Assembly (NCBI GenBank): GCA_947471745.1
Contig: CANJKZ010000955.1
Location: 1,299,501 to 1,363,500, forward strand
Direction of reading: 5' to 3'
Length of the DNA stretch: 64,000 nt
Origin: Closterium sp. Naga37s-1
Taxonomy: Eukaryota > Streptophyta > Zygnematophyceae > Desmidiales > Closteriaceae
A program made the position numbers and the translations under genes. The notes under the pieces are model-generated. The model was not told the origin of the DNA. It ran no database searches and saw nothing but the letters and a program-made list of their open reading frames with translations. Below, in pieces: positions 1 through 9,112 of the stretch; within the stretch, counting starts at the first letter, position 1, and each line of letters starts with the position of its first letter.

Positions 1-1269
1 CAGCGTGACTACGAGCTCCACTCGCTTGACTTCAGCACAGCCTTCCTACAGGGCAGCCTGCACGAGGAGATCTGGCTGCGCCGCCCACCTGGCTTCACTG
101 GGTCGTTTCCTACTGGTACCCAGTGGAGCCTCCGGCGGCCAGTCTACGGTCTCCGCCAGGCGCCCCGTGAGTGGCACGACACGCTCAGGACGACTCTTGC
201 TGCTCTTGGTTTTGCTCCTTCCACTGCTGACCCTTCTCTGTTTGTACGCACTGACGCGACTCTGCCGCCGTTCTACGTTCTTGTGTACGTAGATGACCTT
301 GTCTTTGCTACTGCTGACACGGAGGCACTCGCCCACGTGAAGTCCGAGCTGCAGAAGAGACACACGTGCACAGACCTGGGTGAGCTGACAAGCTATCTTG
401 GCTTGCGGATCACCCGGGACAGAGCACAGCGCACCATTACCTTGACTCAGTCACACATGGTGCAGCAGGTCCTTCAGCGCTTCGGCTTCACCTACTCCTC
501 GCCACAGTCCACTCCTCTGCCTACCGGTCACTCGCTCTCAGCTCCACCTTCGGACGAGTCCGTAGAGCCGAGTGGCCCGTATCCAGAGCTTGTGGGCTGC
601 CTCATGTACCTGATGACTTGCACACGACTTGACCTCGCATACCCTCTCAGCCTTCTGGCTCGCTACGTGGCTCCCGGCAGGCACCGAAAGGTGCACTGGG
701 ATGCTGCGAAGAGGGTGTTGCGATACTTGTGCAATACATCGGGCATGGGGCTCGTGCTTGGAGGACGGGCTCGAGTTGTCCTCACTGGTCACGCTGACGC
801 CTCCTGGGTTGACGACTTGGCTACGCAGCGGTCGTCACAGGGTTACACCTTCAGCCTTGGCTCCGGTTCTGTCTCCTGGCGGTCTACCCGCTCTTCTTCT
901 GTTCTCAGCTCCAGTTGCGAGGCTGAGATCTACGCTGGGGCCATGGCTGCACAGGAGCTTCGCTGGCTCACCTACCTGCTGACCGACTTGGGAGAGGCGC
1001 CTCGTTCTCCTCCAGTTCTGTACGTCGACAACAAGGCCATGCTGGCCTTGTGTCAGGAGCACAGACTGGAGCACAGAACGAAGCACATTGCTCTGCGCTA
1101 CTTCCTTGCTCGAGAGTTGCAGCAGCGTGGCCAGCTTCGTCTTGCTTACGTGGCCTCTCAGGCCAACACTGCTGATGTTTTCACCAAGGCACTTCAGCCT
1201 TGTGATCATCAGCGTTTCTGTACTGTGTTAGGCCTTGTACCTACTGTGCCTCACTTGTTGACTTCTTGA
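1..1269 (+). CDS. copia Pol C-terminus: reverse transcriptase and RNase H (partial)
   Basis: The frame is open from base 1 to a TGA at 1267-1269, with no internal stop. It carries the C-terminal part of the RVT_2 reverse transcriptase, including the catalytic YVDD at 286-297. This is followed by the copia RNase H, with the LTGHADASW stretch near 783, the CEAEIYAGA stretch near 916 and the LYVDNKAM stretch near 1019, which hold its acidic residues. The product would copy element RNA into DNA and degrade the RNA strand inside the virus-like particle. The start is outside the window. Nothing visible is disabled, so the parent copy may be young. Confidence 0.9.
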   Translation, partial: QRDYELHSLDFSTAFLQGSLHEEIWLRRPPGFTGSFPTGTQWSLRRPVYGLRQAPREWHDTLRTTLAALGFAPSTADPSLFVRTDATLPPFYVLVYVDDLVFATADTEALAHVKSELQKRHTCTDLGELTSYLGLRITRDRAQRTITLTQSHMVQQVLQRFGFTYSSPQSTPLPTGHSLSAPPSDESVEPSGPYPELVGCLMYLMTCTRLDLAYPLSLLARYVAPGRHRKVHWDAAKRVLRYLCNTSGMGLVLGGRARVVLTGHADASWVDDLATQRSSQGYTFSLGSGSVSWRSTRSSSVLSSSCEAEIYAGAMAAQELRWLTYLLTDLGEAPRSPPVLYVDNKAMLALCQEHRLEHRTKHIALRYFLARELQQRGQLRLAYVASQANTADVFTKALQPCDHQRFCTVLGLVPTVPHLLTS

Positions 1270-1498
1270 CTCTGCTTGTACTGTACTCTATATACTTATA
1301 CCTGCATGCTTACACTTGCTAGGTTGTGTTCACTGTATTGTTTGCTTTCCTTTATATAACTCTGCATGTGAACTGGCCTTCTGGCCCTTTGCTTGTGCTC
1401 AGACTGTGTGGTGACTTTGTGATCCACCCTGAGTTTGCTTTGTCTTTCCTGACTGGTCTTGTGACCCCTTGTTCTCCCCCACTTTGCCTATGGGGGTG
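1270..1498 (+). other. element A 3' untranslated block and polypurine tract
   Basis: This non-coding stretch lies between the pol stop and the 3' LTR. It holds a block also found in B, D, E, F and G (around TGCATGTGAACTGGCC and ATCCACCCTGAG). It ends in CCCCCACTTTGCCTATGGGGG, where CCCCCA can pair with TGGGGG of the polypurine tract. Confidence 0.7.
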
Positions 1499-1631
1499 TG
1501 TCAAACATATATTTACTATAGTCTGTTTAGGCTGTAGTGGGGTAGTCCTTAGAGGGTACAACACTTATGTGTTTCCTACTTGTACCCTTCTCATTTCCTA
1601 ATTCAATCATTCTTTCGTCTATTCTTTCACA
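1499..1631 (+). repeat. 3' LTR of element A
   Basis: It begins TGTCA directly after the polypurine tract. It shares with the other LTRs the GTAGTGGGGTAG core and a GGGTACAA ... TTGTACCC inverted repeat. The right end (TTTCACA at 1631) is set by the expected CA terminus and a length of 133 bp like its relatives, so it is less certain than the left end. Confidence 0.75.
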
Positions 1632-1777
1632 AGTCTGGCGTAGCTCCCGTCGAAGTAGTGAAATATCTGCGCGTTTTGTAGTAGTAGCTCCTACTCGAAG
1701 CTCCACGTATAGAAGTCTTTGCGGTCAAAACACACACTTGTCTTTATTTTTGATATGCTCAGGAACCTTGATTGAGC

Positions 1778-2101
1778 TTAGAGAATTGCTTCTTCGCTAG
1801 GACGGGGACTCTTGAGGGTTGAGCCATTTGTGTTGAGGGAGAAGGTGTGCGGGGCGGTATCGTCGTCGTTCGTGGCTGGTTGAGAGGGTTGGGAAGACGT
1901 TCCCGCGTCGCCATTCCGCAATGTCTGGACACTTTGCTCCAGAGTTGAGAGTCGCTGAAGTAGTTGTGCGAGGGCGGCTGTGCCAATTGTCGTCGTCTCT
2001 TCGTTTGTCGCAGCCGGGTTGGACTGCGCTTCAGCGGTCAGATTTGTCTGACCTCTAGATCCTCCGGCCATTCTTACGCGTGAGCGTGTGCCGGACGCCA
2101 C
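1778..2101 (-). pseudogene. gag-like N-terminal fragment of another LTR retrotransposon
   Basis: This is a 107-codon minus-strand frame starting at an ATG (2101). The N-terminus is basic (MASGTRSRVRMAGG), followed by a short predicted helix with leucine heptads (ALAQLLQRLSTLEQSVQTLR) and a Ser/Thr/Asn-rich stretch. It sits about 50 bp after a sequence matching an initiator Met-tRNA primer-binding site, as a gag start would. A coiled coil near the N-terminus is common in Ty3/gypsy gag, but I see no zinc knuckle, protease or polymerase. The frame ends at 1778 close to element A, so the copy is truncated. Assignment as gag is inference. Confidence 0.4.
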
Positions 2102-2164
2102 CTTAGTTCGCCGAATGCTTCGGGGGTGGCAGTGCGAAGGATTCCTGAGTCGCTCTCATACCAT

Positions 2165-2365
2165 GCTGCGATCAAAAGGTAGATCACCCCTAGGATCTCC
2201 TCAGGAAGGTTCGCACAACGTGTGTGGTAGTGGTGGGCCCTTGAACTCAAAACAGAGTGAATGTAAAATGATTGAGATGATAAAAACATGCAAATACAAA
2301 CGTATAAATAAGAGTACAGGTGGAATACGAAACGACCTAACTAGCCATGTACTCTAAGGGGTACA
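2165..2365 (-). repeat. candidate 5' LTR with adjoining primer-binding site
   Basis: On the minus strand this stretch begins TGTACCCCTTAG and ends CGCAGCA, immediately before TGGTATGAGAGCGA (about 2150-2163). That resembles the TGGTATCAGAGC primer-binding site of Met-tRNA-primed elements. The second LTR is absent, so borders rest only on the TG...CA ends and the position of the site. Confidence 0.4.
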
Positions 2366-2960
2366 ATCCCTTATTGCAGCGAAATCCAATCGTGCGACTC
2401 CAAACGATTACGAACCGTTCGGGCAGAATCCCTGCCACTGCTGCTGCCTGATGCTGTCTGCCCTGACGGTCCAGATGCTCTGTAACCGTGCGACCCTTCT
2501 CGCCATTCCGTCTCTTCGTCTTTAGCCTCGGTACTGCATGAATCGCTTGCTACTGTCAGGAGTGCACACTGTTCTTTCTCAATTCACTGTTCGTAACATA
2601 AATAGATTCCACAGAAGACCTCGCTTATACAAAAACAAACTCCTGGGATAATTTGGCAACTTCTCACATCGCAGTCAACCCAACAAAAACGAAGTTGATT
2701 CTGACGCACCGTAATGTTCCGCCCTTGGGAATTTCTACACCTATATTTCAGATTCAAAACGCATAGACAAGAATGGCGGTTATGTGAAGGCGGCGGCACC
2801 ACATCACAGAATTGCGCCTAGCCGACTCCAGGGTCCAGAAACTGAATACCGTCGTGTCGCGAGATTGTTGTTAGGTCCCTGTGGAAACGTCGTCTATCTC
2901 GCGTCCTTTTCCTCCCGGTGACATCGTAGCAGTTGGCTGCATCTTTTCGACGTCTTAGCG
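2366..2960. other. spacer; from about 2610 it is the start of a duplicated segment
   Basis: No gene is recognised. From about 2610 the sequence matches 55525 onward on the same strand (shared stretch CACAGAAGACCTCGCTT and following), marking the left edge of the segment that also carries the xylulose kinase exons. The part directly upstream of 2961 would be the promoter and 5' UTR of that gene. Confidence 0.6.
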
Positions 2961-3240
2961 ATGGCGGCGTTGTTAGGTATGGACGGCCTGCTTCTCGGCT
3001 TCGATAGCTTCATGTAGTGAGTTGGAAATGCCTGGCGTATGTCTGGGAATGTTTTTGGAGTCGACTCGAAAGCCATTGTTGGGTCTGGACGGCCTGTTCC
3101 TGGCTTCGATAGCTCCACGTAGTGAGTTCGAGATCATTTGCATCGACTCAAAGTGTCTTTGACGTCTCCTCGAAAGTTGTTGTGACTTTGATAGCTCCAC
3201 GCAGTGAGTTTGAGATCATTTGCGTCTGCTTGAGACGCAG
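2961..3240 (+). repeat. tandem degenerate copies of xylulose kinase exon 1 and its splice donor
   Basis: The exon-1 end and its GTGAGT donor recur about every 80-105 bp, ending near 3016, 3121, 3203 and 3238. Copies read GFDSF, a one-base-deleted form of FLGFDSST, and FDSSTQ. Two of the first three copies have TA where CA is needed to rebuild the Gln codon. The third (ending 3203) keeps CA. Short minus-strand frames here are by-products of this repeat. Confidence 0.6.
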
Positions 3241-4379
3241 TGAGTTGAAGTATATTGCTTTCCTTAGAGCCGTAAACTAGGGAGTGTACTAGGCAGAAAC
3301 TATCCCAGACAGGGGCTCGCACCAAACTGAACCGCATTGTCTGATTGGTGGCATAGGGACACGCACTACCGATTAAGTTACTCTGTTATGATACTGGTTT
3401 GGTCTCCCGCTCCCTCTAAGCTGATTTTTTCCCTCTTTTCCTTTTCCACCCGTTTCTCTACCGCGACTCCGACATCCTGCCGTCCCAACCCCTCCTCTCC
3501 CCCAACACACCCCCCCACTTCTACCCCTCCACCCCTTTCCTGCTTCGTCAACAGCGTTGCAGGTCTCTCAAGGCCATGGCTATCGATCCCTCCCTTCGAA
3601 TCGTTGCCACTGAATCACTCCAATATGACACAACCCTCCCCCACTATCGAACCCCTGGACGCGTTCATCGGGCCTCCGCCGAGCCTGATTCCCGAACCTC
3701 CTCGTCCGGCTCGGCGCTTAGAGTCACCGCACCACCAGCCATGTGGGTAGAAGCGTTTGTTGTGATTCTAGCGAGGTTGAAAGAAGCGGATTTTCCTTTC
3801 GATAAAGTCTGGGCAGTTTCCGGCAGCGGGCAGCAGCACAAGAGTGTTTACTGGCGGAGAGGAGCCTGGGCACGGCTAAAAAAGCTTCTATCTGACCATA
3901 TTTTTTTTCCTCAGTTATGTGGGGATGAGAGAAACAAGACAAGGGAAAACTACGGGATTCAGAGGCCAAGGTCACAGACAAAGGGGTTCAGCTCAGATGA
4001 TTCAGTACAAGGTGATTTGTTTCAAGACAATGCATAATTACAGCAGAGTGTGTTCTCGATTTTAAATTCCCCGATCGGGATGGACAGCAGCACAGCATCC
4101 CAGTGTAGGGAAATCGAAACAGCTCTTCATTGCTTTTCATCTACTCGTTTGTTTAGGCGTCTGAAAAGTCACCTGCATGTTTCCATCGTGCCTTGTCTTG
4201 TAAAGCATTTCATCAAGACCTACCGCATGTCCACTTGCCCACCCCTCCCCCACCCTCACCCCCACCCCCACCCCCCACCGAGCCTGACAGGCCACTGCGC
4301 CGAACCTGCGAGAGAGGCTCGCCGAGGTGGTTCCGTCTCACCAAGTGGTTGGCGGTGTGCACAAGTACTATGTGGACAG
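2961..4379 (+). pseudogene. xylulose kinase (FGGY family), broken copy XK-1
   Basis: Xylulose kinase phosphorylates D-xylulose at O5 using ATP. Four exons can be followed. Exon 1 (2961-3016) begins ATG and ends GFDSF before a GTGAGT donor. Exon 2 starts at 3563 (acceptor TTGCAG); the split Gln codon joins the FDSST-type end to SLKAMAIDPSLRIV, then TAPPAMWVEAF and the signature VSGSGQQHKSVYW. Exon 3 (from 4044) keeps GMDSSTASQCREIETAL, then stops. Exon 4 (4291-4379) reads ATAPNLRERLAEVVPSHQVV and ends YYVDR at a GT donor. These match the N-terminal domain of plant-type xylulose kinases. Breaks: exon 1 ends TA instead of CA, making a TAG across the splice; Trp is Gly before MDSST; about 400 bp from exon 3 into its intron is deleted relative to XK-2; and the C-terminal kinase half was not found. 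I regard it as dead. Confidence 0.75.
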
Positions 4380-4388
4380 GTGCGTGTG

Positions 4389-4496
4389 TGCTGCGTGTGC
4401 GGTGAGTGCTGCGTGTGCGGTGTGTGCTGCGTGTGCGGTGTATGCTGCGTGTGCGATGTGTGCTGCGTGTGCGGTGTGTGCTGCATGTGCGGTGTC
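4389..4496 (+). repeat. 18 bp tandem repeat, six copies, just after XK-1 exon 4
   Basis: The unit TGCTGCGTGTGCGGTGTG occurs six times with few changes. It starts inside what would be the intron following exon 4, directly after its GTGCGTGTG donor. XK-2 has only a short GTGCG/GTGTG run at the matching place, so the array expanded in this copy. Confidence 0.85.
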
Positions 4497-4970
4497 TTTG
4501 AGGCTCCTCCACTAACCATGAAATGAAATTTCGGCGCCTCACAAATGGCCACGTTGCGGTGCTGAATGAGTGGCCAAGTCGTATGGATGTATGTATGTGT
4601 GTATGTATGTATGGCGAAAGGATATCCCACCCATTGCAAACCAGCTAGGTGGTGTAACCCTCTTGATTTTGGTCCATTTCTAGCAATGTGGGCATCAGAT
4701 CAGCATGGGAACAAGTGGCACCATGAGTGGGCATCGATAGTGGATGTATGGATTATGCATGGCACCATAGCAAATCATTCGCTTCATTCCCACTCCCACT
4801 TCTTCGTCCTAGCTGCCACCCTACTGTGTCTTCCTCTCCCGTTCGATTGTCTCAGTCACCTCTTCTTTTACAAGAAGAGGTGGCATTTTATTATCTTGCA
4901 CAAAGGAGTATCTGAGAAGCAGGTCACGGGACCTCAACCTAGTTGTATCTTTGGTGATAAAAGCAGGTGC
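4497..4970. other. spacer, no gene recognised
   Basis: The start (to about 4540) is shared with the XK-2 locus. A short TATG microsatellite lies near 4587-4610. I see no convincing exon. Confidence 0.5.
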
Positions 4971-4974
4971 TGCT

Positions 4975-5170
4975 ATTCCAAAGTACTATTCCATCCCATT
5001 GCATGCAATAGATCCCATTGCATACCCCATTCCATCCCATACCAGGTACTTTGGGATGGGATGGAGAATGGGGTATGAGGATGGGATGGGATGGGACAGG
5101 ATGGTATGGGATGCAATGGGTGGAGCATGTACTTTGGGATGGGATGGGATGGAGAATGGGGTATGAGGAG
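4975..5170. repeat. GGGAT-rich satellite with a large inverted repeat
   Basis: Runs of CCCAT on the left (4989-5040) face runs of ATGGG on the right (5050-5170). ATACCCCATTC near 5020 and GAATGGGGTAT near 5066 are reverse complements, so the region can fold into a long hairpin. The right side also repeats itself directly. Confidence 0.75.
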
Positions 5171-5341
5171 GTTTGATCCCATTGCATCCAATAGATGGTT
5201 GCTGCGAGTATCACACCTCCATCATCCTTCATATTCTGTATTTCATATTCCATTTCCCTTTCTTTGCATGCCCAACAAATTGCATCTCCATAGACGATGG
5301 CCATGCAGCAAGCACAATGCTGTTTTTTTTTTGTCGACTCA

Positions 5342-5530
5342 AAAGCCATGCAGCGCGCACACTATCCACCATGGCAGCAGGTGTGTGCGGTGGGGTGGGG
5401 TGGGGTGAGATCGGGTGAAGTGGGATGGCTATCGTCCGTGCATCTCGCATCTCAACCGACCAAGGCCATGCAACGCGCATACTATCCACCATGGCAGCAG
5501 GTGGGTATGTGGGGTGGGATGGGGTGGGAT
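5342..5530. repeat. two direct copies of a ~118 bp unit with GGGGT microsatellites
   Basis: The stretch GCCATGCAGCGCGCACACTA near 5347 recurs near 5465 with three changes. Each copy is followed by CCACCATGGCAGCAGGTG and a GGGTGGGATG-type run. Confidence 0.8.
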
Positions 5531-5854
5531 GGGGAGGGATGCAATGGCGTTTTCTTGTTTCATTTTCTTTATATCTACTGTGGCAGCAAGCACGTGTTGA
5601 CTGTCATCCGGGGTGCCATCAGCAATCCACGTGAATCATGACACGATTCGTGCTTCATTTTGTAAAACACAGTTCGATTCTGTATTTACATATATATTTT
5701 AGCTTGAGTTCCGTATACCTTGGCTTGGTGTTGAAATCTACCTGCCTCCCCCCCTGCCTCCATGCCCCCTCCCTGCTATCCCTTTAAACCAAATTACAGG
5801 AGCAGCAGCGGGGGCTCTCGCAACCATTCTCACCCACCCGCCTGATGTGGTGAG
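5531..5854. other. spacer, no gene recognised
   Basis: AT-richer sequence without a frame or motif I can assign. Confidence 0.4.
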
Positions 5855-5960
5855 CAATGAGTAATGAGCAGTGAGCAGTGAGCAGTGAGCAGTGAGCAGT
5901 GAGCAAGGAGCAAGGAGCAAGGATCAGGGATCAGGGAGCAAGGAGCAAGGAGCAATAAGC
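5855..5960. repeat. 7 bp tandem repeat (GAGCAGT / GAGCAAG)
   Basis: An array of GTGAGCA and GAGCAAG heptamers drifts from GAGCAGT to GAGCAAG along its length. A weak echo (TGAGCAAGCATTGAGCG) lies near 6080. Confidence 0.85.
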
Positions 5961-6714
5961 GATGAGAATGACGATCAGGTCTGCGTCTGAAACCCACATG
6001 CATTTGAAATCTCTTGTCTCCTACTCCGCTCCCCTCCCTACTTCACCTTGAACCATTCAGACCCACCCGCCTGATGTGATGAGCAAGCATTGAGCGTTGC
6101 GCATCGAGCATTTGCCAGGAAACTTCTCACGCACTGAGTACAACCAACTTGAGGGGTATAGACAAGGCACATGCTTAAGCACAATGAGAACATCTCTTGC
6201 AGTCATCTAAGGCCTCTACAGCCCACCTGTCCGTTACTGACACGTCCTGCGTAGGCACAATGAGAACATCTCTTGTCTTCATTCTTACCATGCAGCCCTT
6301 CATTCTTTTTTTCTTCAATCGATTCAAATGGCAATCCAGTTTTCAGCAGTGCATATGGTCATTTGGTCCCACCTGCTCTTCTTTTCTCGTGTGTTTGTGC
6401 ATCCCCCCTCTTCAGGTGACTTACAGATTTCCATCTGTGGTTATATATGATGTTCTCTTCGCATGTGTGTGTGTGTGTTTGTGCATACCCCCTCTTCAGG
6501 TGCAAACCCATCTGCAGCTGGCCACTTTGCTTGCGACACCTGGCAAGCCCCTGACCATGCTCGGTGCCATGTCAGCCATTTACAAGGTATGTTGCGAACG
6601 AGGGTGGTGAAATTGGTAGATGACTTTTGAGGCGACTTAAAAAGCGTTGTGATTGAGTCGTCTCTTTTTTTGCACTTTTTATGTGAACCATTCAAAGTCC
6701 CAACAAAGGATCCA
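5961..6714. other. spacer with one possible exon remnant near 6498-6588
   Basis: A stretch bordered by TTCAG at its left and AAGGTATG at its right would read LQLATLLATPGKPLTML. It is also partly kept at 57470-57520 in the duplicated locus. It vaguely resembles the region after the nucleotide-binding part of xylulose kinase, but its phase does not follow exon 4, so I do not call it. Confidence 0.3.
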
Positions 6715-6910
6715 ACTGAAATGGAGAGTTTAGTGGGGAGAGTGAAGTGGGGAGAGTTAAGTGGAAAGAGTTAAGTGGGGAGAGTTGAGTGGGGGGAGTT
6801 AAGTGGGGGGAGTTAAGTGGGGGGGATTAAGTGGGGAGAGTTAAGTGGGAGAGTTAAGTGGGGAAAGTTATGTTTGGGAGAGAGAGTTAAGTGGGGAGAG
6901 TTATGATTGC
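6715..6910 (+). repeat. purine-rich 13 bp tandem repeat
   Basis: About fourteen degenerate units of GTTAAGTGGGGAGA. The whole block is nearly pure purine on the plus strand apart from the TTs. Confidence 0.85.
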
Positions 6911-7244
6911 ATGAAAGTGTTCTCATAACATTCTGCCATTACAAGGTAGGTTGTAAACGAGTATGGTGAAATCGTTAAATGTCCACCAAGTAAAGGAAGG
7001 TTAATAAAGGATGGTGGGTTTTGAGACGTCTAATAGGAGAGAGCCGTGGAACAATCATGATAACTTATCATGTATGGGATTTTAGGCACCTCTCACCTTA
7101 TCCATATCACCTCACCTCACTTCACCTTATCCCTATCACCTCACCTCACCTCACCTTACCTTCACCTCACCTCATCATGGGGTCTTAGGGGTTCTCGCTC
7201 GTGGAAAAGGAAGAGAAGCCATAATTCGTGTTTGCATTTCTCAT

Positions 7245-7279
<35 letters not shown>

Positions 7280-8125
7280 CCTCGAGTCGATTGAGTTTTG
7301 AGTCGACGGCCATTGATGATCTTTGCTCCCACTTCTCCTCCTTTCCTGTCCCTTCCGTTCCATCCTCTCCATCGCCTCTGTTGCATCCGTCCCCTCCTTT
7401 TGAGTCAACTCAAAAGCAGAATTTTGCTCCCACTTCATCGCCCATGCTTTCCTGCCCCTTCCATTCCGTCCTCTCCATCGCCTCTGTCCCATCCGTCCCT
7501 TCCTCTTCCCCCGTGTCCCCCATCTCCTCTGTTTCTTCCTCTCCTTCCCACCCGAGTCGCAGGGCCTTTCTTAAGAGTCGTTTCTTGTTTCGCGCTTTTG
7601 GCCTCTTCCATCCCCTCTGTGTCCCATCTGTCCCCTCCTTCCCCACCGTGTCCCCCACCTCCTCTGTTTCCTCCTCTCCCCCCCTCTCCCCCTCTCTCCC
7701 CACCCCCACCCCCCAATCGCATGGCCGTCCTGGTTTCTTCCAGGGGGTGGTGCCGCGTGTGCTGAAGCGATCAATGCAGCAAGCACTCACATGGTAGGTG
7801 TATTATATGTGATTAGGTGACATTTAAAGGGCGAGACCTGAATTGTACGACAGAGTCAACAGGGGAAGTTTAGGTTTGGAAAATCCCAACAGGAGGTTCG
7901 GCAGGAAACCGGAGCTCAATCACTTCGAAATCCCAGTGCCTTGGGGAGGCAAACTGTCACCTTGATGAGCCTTCAAAAGTAGGCGCCTTAAGAAGAGGCG
8001 CCTCGAAAACCATTCACTTCAAAATCCCAGTGCCTTGGGGAGGCAGCTTGCCTCCCGACTCGGTAATTAGGTCTCCGACAAAAAATCGCTTCAAAAATCA
8101 AGGTGGTTAGGTTAACTTCTGAGCC
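6911..8125. other. spacer with poly(T) tract and pyrimidine-rich repeats
   Basis: It holds CACCTCACCT runs near 7090-7175 and a T tract at about 7246-7279. Next come three loosely related pyrimidine-rich blocks (7320-7720) and the palindromic TTTTGAGTCAACTCAAAAG at 7398-7416. Direct repeats of CTTCAAAATCCCAGTGCCTT (near 7920 and 8019) follow. Parts match 57990-58410. Long frames here are low-complexity and not believable genes. Confidence 0.5.
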
Positions 8126-8254
8126 TGTCAAAACTGTTATAGTACTTACCTTGTGTAGGCTATAGTGGGGCCCATAAAGGGTACAGCCCAACTAGGGTTA
8201 GTACTTGTACCAAACTTCTGTTCAATGCATTCATTCTCGTTCGTTAGTTTGACA
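8126..8254 (+). repeat. 5' LTR of element B
   Basis: 129 bp, from TGTCAAAACTG to TAGTTTGACA, nearly identical to the 3' copy. A GGGTACA ... TTGTACC inverted repeat lies in its middle. Confidence 0.92.
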
Positions 8255-8315
8255 TGGTTTCAGAGCCGGTCCTTCTCTAGGACTATTTTTTTTTTTTTTA
8301 GGGCCCACCACAGAG
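8255..8315 (+). promoter_or_regulatory. element B primer-binding site and leader hairpin
   Basis: TGGTTTCAGAGCC abuts the LTR and is close to the complement of the 3' end of initiator Met-tRNA (expected TGGTATCAGAGC). It is followed by GGTCCTTCTCTAGGACT, which can fold, a T run, and AGGGCCCACCA. The same arrangement follows the LTR in D, E, F and G. Confidence 0.75.
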
Positions 8316-8329
8316 CTGCCCCACTAGCT

Positions 8330-9110
8330 GCCCTGCTGCCCTACCCTACTGACGCGCCGCCCTTCTGGCCGCGGCACCGCCCCTAGCAGCTCGTCGCGCC
8401 GCCCTTAGCAGCCCACGAGCCGCCCTTGCAGCCAGCGCGCTGCCCCTGCAGCCCGCTCGCCACTTACTTGCAACCCACACGCCGCCCTTGCAGCCCACTC
8501 GCCGCCTTCTTGCAGCCCGCCCGCTGCCCCTAGGCCCGCTCGCCACCCTTGCGGCCCGCTTGCCGCCCCTAGCAGCCCGTCGCGCCGCCCTTGCGGCCCG
8601 CTCACCGCCATTGCAGCCCGCTCGCCGCCCGCTAATGGCCCGCGCGCCGCCCCTACAGCCCGCTCGCCGTCTGCTTATGGCCCGCTTGCCGCCCTTAGGC
8701 CCGCTCGCCGCCCTTGCGGCCCGCTCGCTGCCCTTGCAGCCCGCTCGCTGCCCTTAAGGCCCGCTCACCGCCCCTGCAGCCCACTCGCTGCTTGCTTGCG
8801 GCCCGCGCACCGCCCCTGCAGCCTGCTCGCCGCCCTCTTGCGGCCCGAGCGCCGCCCCTTGCAGCCCGCTCGCCGCCCCTTGCGGCCCGCTCGCCGCCCC
8901 TTGCAGCCCGCTCGCCGCCCCTTTTGGCCCGCTCGACGCCCCTTGCGGCCCGCTCGCCGCCCCTTGCGGCCCACTCGCCGCCCCTTACAGCCCGCTTGCC
9001 GCCCTCTGGCAACCCGCTCGCCGCCTTTTCTGCTGGCCGCCCTAGCCGTGCGCCGCCCTGCCCTGCCCTGCGCACTTCCCTCGTGCTCGCGCGCCACCCT
9101 GTTCTGCCCG
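8330..9110 (+). repeat. GC-rich tandem-repeat leader of element B
   Basis: About 35 imperfect units built on CCGCCCCTTGCAGCCCGCTCG (18-21 bp) fill the space between the primer-binding site and gag. Unit length is often a multiple of three, so long frames appear on both strands; I do not treat them as genes. Every other element of this family has a leader made of a different repeat unit. Confidence 0.85.
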
Positions 9111-9112
9111 CT

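Larger units (their letters stand above)
1..1631 (+). mobile_element. Ty1/copia element A, 3' part, cut by the window edge
   Basis: This is the 3' end of a Ty1/copia LTR retrotransposon. It has reverse transcriptase and RNase H coding to 1269, then a non-coding block, a polypurine tract at about 1490-1498 (TATGGGGGTG), and a 3' LTR from 1499. The order RT, RNase H, PPT, LTR is the copia order. It belongs to the same family as elements B, D, E, F and G further along. The 5' part lies outside the window, so its target-site duplication cannot be tested. Confidence 0.93.

Noticed and set aside
2894-3337. Overlapping minus-strand frames with MELSK repeats
   Set aside because: They are the reverse of tandem copies of xylulose kinase exon 1 and its splice donor on the plus strand.
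6498-6588. A further xylulose kinase exon (LQLATLLATPGKPL)
   Set aside because: Weak resemblance only, and its phase does not fit the phase 2 end of exon 4.
8330-9110. Long frames in the GC-rich leaders as host or element genes
   Set aside because: They are low-complexity, open on both strands, and differ completely between members of the same element family.
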